Below, one piece after another: positions 24,701 through 34,182 of a stretch of 64,000 nt of DNA (the first letter of the stretch is position 1; each line of letters begins with the position of its first letter). Source of the stretch: Nymphaea colorata. Its lineage: Eukaryota > Streptophyta > Magnoliopsida > Nymphaeales > Nymphaeaceae. The notes under the pieces were generated by a model. That model made no database searches. It was given only the letters and a program-made list of their open reading frames with translations, and was not told the origin of the DNA. The translations under genes were made by a program, and so were the position numbers. The stretch covers positions 14,094,233-14,158,232 of the forward strand of contig NC_045140.1 in NCBI RefSeq assembly GCF_008831285.2. The letters run 5' to 3'.

Positions 24701-27700
24701 AAATGCTTAAGACATGACAGGAACAAATACCCTATCAGCCAACTCAAGGGACTTCAAATAGATCTCGTTTTCTGGATCCTGCAAGAGAAATTGAACCATG
24801 TCATGTAATATAAAATTAAAGGGTGACAAAGAGGAAAGATTTTTAGAATGAAAGGTAAGAGCTATAGTACATGTTAAGCAACTAAAAGTCTAAATCAATA
24901 CAATCAACAATTCATTTGCTATAACTCATGCATGACACAGACAGTGCACAGAAATCTATTTGTGCAAAAAGCATGAAAAAGTTCTGTCATATACATCTGT
25001 AACAATTTATTTATCGACAAAGCCTGTTAAACGTATAGCTCTCTTTTCATGAAAGAAGAGGTTCTATTCCTTGCCCATGGCACGGAGCACTATTCCGACC
25101 TTGAAACATGTTGTGGGTAACTGAACAATGTATGAAGGAATGGCTTTCTTGAACTTGTATTATGTCCAATCTAAATCCAAGTCTCTGAATATTTAGCTGA
25201 TCGGTGTCCAGATTTTATTCCAACGCACACAAGACTAGATTGTGGATGGGCTGGACAGAGTATGAGGGCTTTGTGTTTCTTGGACTTGCATTATGTCCAA
25301 TCTTTAGCTGATCAGTGCCAAAATCTTTTCCAATAGGGATGAATTAGATCCTTATGGTTGAGCCCATATCATGCATTCTTGATTCTGTGTGCTTCATATT
25401 CTACTCTGTGCTTCCCGAGCCTTCATTTGCTAAATAATCTTTTGACTGCCAAGGGCAAGATCTCCAAGTAGTCATTCAATTTCGTTATTACCTCACATAT
25501 ATCAGAAACAGAATACCATATAAAACAGCATTCTGGCTATGAAGTCAATCACAGTAGTGCCAAGTGCCAACACTTTCAATGGTATACTGTCAGACTAAGA
25601 ATCTACTCAGCTTCATGATCAATAATATAAATAACTTTGCATATGAATCATAACTTGCAAAAGAATCGCGAAAATGAAAAAAATACAATCCCACAATTAT
25701 CAATATCAAGCACACCTCTTCAACTGCCTGTTGGAAACATTCAGCTGCCTTCTTGAAATAAACCTTTGCAACATCATGCTCGGGAGTAAGAAAGGCATGG
25801 GAAGTGTGGGCATTTCCTAAGCACCACAAAGTGTCATGCTTCCTTGGCTGGACTTCCAATGCTTTGTCAAGTTTAGAAACAGCATCTAGCCCGAGAAAAA
25901 CCAAACATTAGCCTTAGAAGCATGAGAGCAAATATCATTATCAGGCTTTTGACAGTCAAGAAAATTTGACAGTCAATTGAAAATTAACTTTTCAAAAAGA
26001 AAATTCCCTCTGAGGAAAGGGTCAATGCCGGATTAAAAGCTAAGAAGAAAATACAAACACAACAAAACACCAAAAGATATAAAGCAATTATCATATATAA
26101 AAAGTACAAGAATACAACTTGCTCTCTCTCTCTCTCTCTCTCTCTAAACCTGAGAACCTATAGAGCAGGAACTTAAAAACTTCTCTTCTTAGTCAAAACC
26201 CATGGGAAACCAAGCTCTCTGAATAGGAAACTATAATCCAGGAGTGTATAGGAGAATGTGAGAACCTACAGAGCAGGAAGCAAAAACTGCCCTTGGTGGT
26301 CAAAACAAAGAGGAAGCAAAGTAGTTCTAATGTTCCTTCAGTGACTTAGTCTAATGTACAAATAGTGATTGACGGAGTTGAGCTTCAAGATAATTGGAGA
26401 ATTGTTTTGAGCTCAGGAAGGTCAATTCACGGCAAACCCAAGATGACCCTTCGGGCAGGGCAATTGGCTAGGCAAGAAAACGTGATGGCTGTGGTAGTGG
26501 TGAAGACAGGCTAGATATCATGGGGAACAAAATAATACTCAAGAAGGCTGTTAAAATATATTGTAATGGGGAACCAGGTCCATATCTGGACCCGGTCCTA
26601 TGGGGCACGGGTACCGAGGCTGGCTCGGTACCCTAGGCGGCACTCTTTCTCTCCCTCCTATATATTCTTCACTTACGTGTAATTGTTGAGTTAAGTGAAT
26701 ATTATTTTCTCTCTCCTAGGGTTGCGGTTTGCCCCTAGGTCAGAGCTTTCCCGTGGTTTTTCACCTCTTTCAGAGGTTTTCCACGTATATCGTGTGTTCT
26801 TTCTCTGCTCTCTCATTGTGGTTCGTGTTTCTACATGGTATCAGAGCCAACGCGTGTGAGATCGTTGGTGTGCGAGTAGTGTTTTCCGCCGTCCAGGTAC
26901 GCCGCCGCCGTCGCTGTTCCCAGCGCTGCCGCCGTCCAGCGCCGCCGCCGTTCCTGCATTTTTTCAGCGCCGCCGCCGACTGTGATTTTTCCGCCGTCGT
27001 GGGTTGTGACTCTTCCGCCGCCGGTTGTGACCTTCTTTGGTGATTGAGATGGCTGACGCGGTGATCCCCAAGATTGATGATGCCCTGGACACGGGCAGCA
27101 ATACCAAGAGTGAGAACTTGCCTGTTCATGTCACCTCCATCCGGCTGAACAAGGATAACTATCTCTCGTGGTCTGCTGCCCTAGAAATCGGAATAACCAG
27201 TCGTGGTCGCTTGCACTATATCACTGGGGAGAAACCTGCACCTTCTAAAACTGATTCGCAATGGCCGACCTGGGCGTTGGAAGATAGTCAGGTTAAAGTA
27301 TGGATTATTAGTTCGGTTTCCGCAGATATTCAGCCTTTGATCTTGCGTAAATCGACTGCATATGATATGTGGACTGTTCTTGAACGGATGTATGGTCGTA
27401 AGAAGCGTGTTTTACGTGCATATCAAATCAAACGTAGCATATATGCTCTTAAACAGGGTGATTTATCTGTTGCCTCCTTCTATGCCGCCCTGAAGACTAA
27501 ATGGGAGGAACTCGATTATCATGTGAATGATGACTGGAAATGTGGTTTAGATCATGCCTTGTATTGGGAAAAGGAATGGATGGACCGCACCTTTATCTTC
27601 CTTGGAGGCCTGCGTGATGAGTTTGAATCCATTCGGAGCCAAATTCTTAACTGTGATGAGATTCATGGGATCGAAGAAGTGTATGCTCGTGTTGAGTCTG

Positions 27701-30700
27701 AGGAACAACGGCGCCAGATTATGCATATTGACTCCAGTCAGGGGAGTTCTCCAGCAGCCTTTGTGAGCCATACTTCAGGGACAGGGCAGCGTCCTACTCG
27801 ACGGTGCAGCCATTACAACAAAGTGGGCCATTCTGTTGATTTTTGTTGGGATCTTCATCCTGAGAAGCGTCTCATCCGGGGTCGTCCTCCTCCTAATCGC
27901 CGTGCTCCTTCTGTGCCCGAGCCTAGTTCGGGGTCGTCCAATGTTGCCAAATCCAAGCTTTCCTTAGATCAACTCAAAGAGTTGCAAGCATACATTAGTC
28001 GTTTGTCTACCCAGGATGATGCTTCTACTTCTGAGGGGGCTAAGTTAGCCTAGGCCCTTGTTGCTACTAGTGATCAAGGTAATTCCTCTCTCGGTGATTG
28101 GATTGTTGAGGCTACTCATCATATGACAGGGGACCCTAAGATGTTTCAAGAATACAAGTTGACCTCTGGGCAGCAGCGTGTGTCTATGACTGATGGTTCT
28201 TCTATCTCTGTGGCTGGAAAAGGGAGTTTATCATTACTGAACAAATATTGTCTTCATAATGCCCTGCATGTTCCCAATATTCCCGTAAATCTGTTATCTG
28301 TCAGCAGTATTACCAAAGAGCTAAACTGTAATCTAATTTTCTCTGCTGATCGTTGTTTCCTGCAGGACTTGGGGACGGGGCAGAAGATTGGGATTGGTTC
28401 GGCTATTGATGGCCTCTACAGACTGCCCGTACAGGTTGCTTCTGCTTTGATTTCAGCCACTAATGGACAGTTGCCTGGCGTGGATGACAGATCCGCCATT
28501 ATGCGTTGGCACGAGAGACTTGGTCACCTTCCATTCCAGTTGCTTAAAAAGTTGTTTCCTAGGATGTTTCATTTTGTTTCTTAGGACACCTTCGCCTGTG
28601 AAGTGTGTCAGTTGTCTAAGCATGTTAGGGCCTCGTACCCTATTTCGTTCAATAAAGCTAACCGTCCTTTTGCTTTGGTTCATTCTGATGTTTGGGGTCC
28701 TTCCGGAGTACCCACTTGTCGTGGCTTTCATTATTTCATGACTCTTATTGATGACTACTCCCGATGTACGTTCGTGTATTTGTTGAAAGAACGTAGTGAA
28801 GTTCCCGGCATTGTCAAAAACTTTGTTGCATTTGTTGAAACTCAGTTCCAGACCTCTGTTCAAGCCTTCCGTACTGACAATGCCCGAGAGTATGTCTCTC
28901 AATCCCTTGATGACTTCTTGCGAAGCAAGGGTATTATTCATGAAACATCCTGTAGCTACACCCCTCCTCAGAATGGCGTGGCTGAAAGAAAAAACCGTCA
29001 TTTGTTAAATGTTACCCGGGCCATTATGTTTCAACGTCATGTCCCTAAGAGGTACTGGGGGGACGCACTTCTCACTAGTGCTCATCTTATTAACCGTATG
29101 CCTACTCGTGTGTTGAATGATCATTCCCTTTATTCTGTGTTGTGGCCTACTCAGAATCCCTGGCCTTTGAACCCTCGGGTGTTTGGGTGTGTTTGTTTTG
29201 TCCATGATCATAGTCCCACTCTCAAGAAACTTGATCTTCGGTCCATCAAAGCAGTCTTTTTGGGGTATTCCTCCACCCAGAAGGGATACAAGTGTGTTGA
29301 CCCTAGCACTTCCAGAGTATATGTCTCCAGGGATGTTACCTTTCATGAATATGAGGCATACTTTCCTGCGAATCCTCTTCAGGGGGAGTGTCTAGGTGAC
29401 AGAAGGGAAGAGTATTCTTCGCATCAGTTGATTCAGTTCATGGATTTCTTAGATTATACGGTTAGTTCTCCAAGTGTGAAAGACGCAGTCAGTGATGACA
29501 GAGACAGTCAGATGGAGGGGGGCCCTGTGGAAGAACAGTCCCGTGATCACTTATTTGGTCAGGTTTAAAACAGGAAGAAGAAAGATGTGATGGAGGACGT
29601 TGATGTTACCAATCCCAATCTTCCCAATCTTGTGAGCTCCCCGGATGATCCAAGTCCAGTGAATGAAGAACTTCCCATAGCCCTGCGCAAGGGCACCAGG
29701 TCATGTACTTCTCATCCTATTCAGAGATTTGTTTCGTATGCAAAACTCAGTAAAGACTACAAGTGCTTTGTTACTTCTTTATCTATGGCTGTTATTCCCA
29801 GGTCAGTGGAAGATGCCAGGGAGGATCCTAAATGGCTACAGGCCATGACAGAGGAGATGGACGCCCTGAAAAAGAACAATACGTGGGAGGTTGTTGATAT
29901 CCCCAAGGGAACTCACTTAGTTGGTTCCAAGTGGGTGTTTAATGTGAAGTACAAACCTTATGGCACTGTAGAACGCTATAAAGCTCGTCTTGTTGCTAAA
30001 GGGTTTAGCCAGAAATATGGGATTGACTATCTTGAGACGTTTGCTCCCGTGGCAAAACTGAAGACCGTAAGGGTCATCTTAGCTCTTGCAGTGCAAAAGA
30101 AGTGGAGCATGGACCAACTTGATGTCAAGAACGCCTTCTTGAATGGTCACCTTGAGGAAGAAGTCTATATGAGCATGCCGCCTGGATATGCTCAAAACGG
30201 GAAGTGTTGTTATCTCAAGAAAGCGTTGTATGGTCTCAAGCAGTCCCCTAAAGCTTGGTTTGAAAGACTAAGGGTTGTAATGAAGACTAATGGATATAAA
30301 CAGGGAAATGGTGATCACACCCTCTTCACCAAGCAAAGAAATGGTCTGGTGAGCCTTCTACTTGTATATGTTGATGATATGATTGTCACAGGTGATGACG
30401 AAGAAGAAAAAAAGAAGATGAAAGAAATGTTAGCTGCGGAATTCGATCTCAAAGATCTGGGCAAACTAAGGTACTTTTTGGATATTGAGATTGCGCGATC
30501 TGAGACTGGACTTGTTATGAGCCAAAGAAAATACACTTTGGATCTTCTAAAAGAGACAAGTAAACTGGGATGCAGGCCCTTCCTACTCCAATGGAGTCTG
30601 GCACAAGGATAAGTATCAAAACTGGGACTATCTTGGATGAGAAAGGAAAAGGGAGGTATCAACGGCTGGTTGGTAAACTTATTTATCTCACTCTTACTCG

Positions 30701-33700
30701 CCCGGATATTACGTATGTTGTGGGTGTGTTAAGTCAGTTTATGCATGCCCCTACTGATTGTCATTGGAAAAGTGCTGAAAGAGTATTGGGATACTTAAAG
30801 AATGACCCAGGGAAAGGACTGTTCTACACTCGACAAGATCAACTCAGCATTGAAGGATACTCTGACGCCGACTGAGCAGGATGCACAGATACTAGAAGGT
30901 CTACCACATGATACTGCATCTTTCTTGGAGGTAACCTGGTGGTATGGAGAAGTAAAAGACAAGAAGTTTGTTCCAGGTCCAGTGCTGAGGCTGAATACAG
31001 GGCGGTTGCTATGGGGGTTACAGAGATGTTATGGCTCAAAATTCTTTTAGCAAATATAGGCGTTAAAATGGAAGAGAAGATGAGGATGTATTGTGACAAC
31101 AAGTCTGCTATTAACTTGGCAAACAATCCGGTCATGCACGACAGATCCAAACATGTGGAGATCGATCGCCACTTCATACGAGAACGCATAGATTCAAAGG
31201 AGTTGATTCTGCCCTATATGAAGTCTGAAGATCAAGTTGCTGATGTCTTAACTAAGTCTTTATGTACATCTCAATTTGAGAAAAATGTTAGCAAGCTTGG
31301 CATGTTTGACATGTATGCCAAGCTTGAAGAGGAGTGTTAAAATATATTGTAATGGGGAACCGGGTCCATATCTGGACCCGGTCCTATGGGGCACGGGTAC
31401 CGAGGCTGGCTCGGTACCCTAGGCGGCACTCTTTCTCTCCCTCCTATATATTCTTCACTTACGTGTAATTGTTGAGTTAAGTGAATATTATTTTCTCTCT
31501 CCTAGGGTTGCGGTTTGCCCCTAAGTCAGAGCTTCCCCGTGGTTTTTCACCTCTTTCAAAGGTTTTCCACGTATATCGTGTGTTCTTTCTCTGCTCTCTC
31601 CTTGTGGTTCGTGTTTCTACAAAGGCAATCAATAAAATTCTCAGGACCATGAAACAAAACCTCAAGAATATCTCATGAACAAGCAATAGATTTCACAGGG
31701 TGAGAAAAGCACAAGAAACACCCACAAACAGTTCAAACTAATGAGATCTTGTCAATATATTTACTGAAATTCCTACAAGTACTTTGCTAGAATGGGGTTC
31801 AAGCCCCGAACTTAAAGTAAAGAAAACATGCTATGAAGAATATAGCGTTGCTAAAAACTTTTAAATGGCAGATAAATTAACAGTAAATTCTGTTAGCAAG
31901 TAATAATATAAAAAAAACACATCGGATGTGCAAATGCAAAAAAGGAAACAAGAAAGTTCCTTAATGTATCTAGCACACACTGGTTTTATGATCTAATAGC
32001 TGGAAGGTGGTGAATACTGTAGCCAAAGAAATACAATGAGTGATTTCTCTAATGGTGCATCAAGTAGCCAAACATGATTTAACAGTCATGCCAACAGTTG
32101 GCAACAATGGTGATACTGATAATAATGACTATTATCAATGTCATTTTCTTTCTGGACTAAAAATTGGTTCTAAAACTTGTATAAAACAAGTTTGTTCCTT
32201 TCCAATGAAGATTTTCCTTTCACATATATCCAAAAACGTGACTCGATAATATAATGGGAACAGAGTATACCCTTCACCATCTTGATGCATTCTTGTCCTT
32301 GCTGAAACTGTGATAATTCCAAGAGTGCACCTCCCCATCTAGTCAAGTTCTGTCCACAGGATTTGTTATGAATTATAAGAACAAGTCATCTGCATGATCA
32401 TATTATCTTTTTCTGATAAAAAAGAGAAGCACATGTACCAAATCAAAGCAATAGAAAGCACTCCAGCATCCTTGATCATGAAACTGGACTCTCAGGAGAC
32501 AAGAACTTTGTGTCACCTTTTAACCGCCATTACAGTGGCAGAACCAGGGGCTGACAGGGCCATGGCACCACCCCCCCAACACCAAACCATGATGTTGAAA
32601 AATCAAGTTTTATTTTTCAAAAGCCTCAGAAATTCTTATTTGGGCCCTGTAAAAATTTTGGAAAATGTAATTGGCCCGAGTCAAAAAAATTCAGAAATGT
32701 TGTTTAGTTTATACAATTTTCAAGTTTGGCCCCCTTTATAAAAAATCAAAGCTCTCCTGACCACAAATACCCATTTCAAACAAGAACAAAGAAATTGTCC
32801 TATTAGATTTTAATTGAGAATAATATGTACATGCCACAGTCAAAAGACTGTATAGACGCCCTATGGCCTATACTAAATGACAAGAAAAAGCATCCCATAA
32901 GTCCAAGAGAGCATTACTAACAAATAAAAAAGGAACTACAAGTGGCACTCATTGGCTTCCAAAAACATTACAGGGAAAGAATACAATCTTTTGTCCTGCA
33001 AAAGGAAGCAAATACAAAGAAGAAAGAAAGAAAAAGTAACAACAATAATTCTTTCAGCACACTGCTAAGTGCTAATGCAAATGATATGAACTACCAAAAT
33101 CAACTTTCCAATTTTAATCATTGTCACAGATTATCATTCGTCAGTTTTATGCTGAGATTTTTCTTGCCATTTTCAACAAAATTTTTTAAATATCGCAGTA
33201 TTTTGGGGTTTTTTCTTTTTTTGCTTGCCAAGATTATCGTGCTATTTTCAAAAATATCTTTCAGTTTGGTTTTCAAGAAGCCAAAGGGGCCAAAACAGCA
33301 CTACATGATCAAGATGTGTATAATCAACAAATATAGAAAGGAATTCTAGATTGCTACCGATTTTGCTGCACCGTTATCTCTTCTTTAGTCTTGTTATTTC
33401 TAGAGAAAATCCACGTGACAAATATGTCCCCAGCCGGGTAAAAGTTCTGACTTCTGATGGCATACATAAACTATATATGACAAAATAACCTCAAACTCGT
33501 AGGCTTCAAAAAACCATAATCTAGCAAAAGTTTATTAAATGCCATGTCATTCGCATTTTCCCACTGGGAGACAAACTCAACAGTAGCAAGCAGAGGTGTG
33601 TCGAGAAAAAATGTGAATCTATATATTAATCCATAAAGCACGGGGATATTAGCTTCCCTTTGGGCAATAAGGTCTCCATGTCACGACTCATGACACTTTA

Positions 33701-34182
33701 ACACTTCTCCGGTAGCTCGCAGGGAGGTCCAAGAAAAATAACACCGGAAATGTAGAGGAAAGGATGCAGAGAAACAGCATGAAAATGTCTAAACCCTAAA
33801 CCCACGAAGACGAGCATAAAACCCCATGATGATTGAAGTACTTTCGGGATCATCATTAACAAGAATGATAACACCGAAATGCTCAACCGATTCCCGACTT
33901 CCCGTATTCGTGGTTTTCCGCTAAAAGGCGCAAGAGATCAAGCTCTTTGGCCCTTCCTGATCATCGAAGATGATCAATGGGCGGGAAATGGACAAAAGCA
34001 TGATCCAGAAAGGCAGTCGTAGAAATCTCCCTATTAATGGGAAAAGAAAAAAGTGAAAGAAGGAAAAGCAACAGCGGCTCACGTCAGCGTCGAGGGGATC
34101 CTTGGCGTAGTTCATCTCGGCCGTCTTCCTCGCGGCTTCGAAGAAGAGAAGGCGATCAAAATCGTTGGCGGGGATGCCGTCC

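Larger units (their letters stand above)
26549..31621 (+). mobile_element. Decayed Ty1/copia retrotransposon (element 3) in TOM20 intron 2
   Basis: 5.07-kb element with 287-bp LTRs differing at five positions and target duplication AAGGC (26544-26548, 31622-31626). Same family or sister family as element 2: shared LTR end GTGTTTCTACA, shared primer site, and very similar protease-integrase-RT sequence. Unlike element 2 it still has gag. Four nonsense codons, a frameshift and a damaged protease site inactivate it. It lies antisense to TOM20. Confidence 0.96.
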
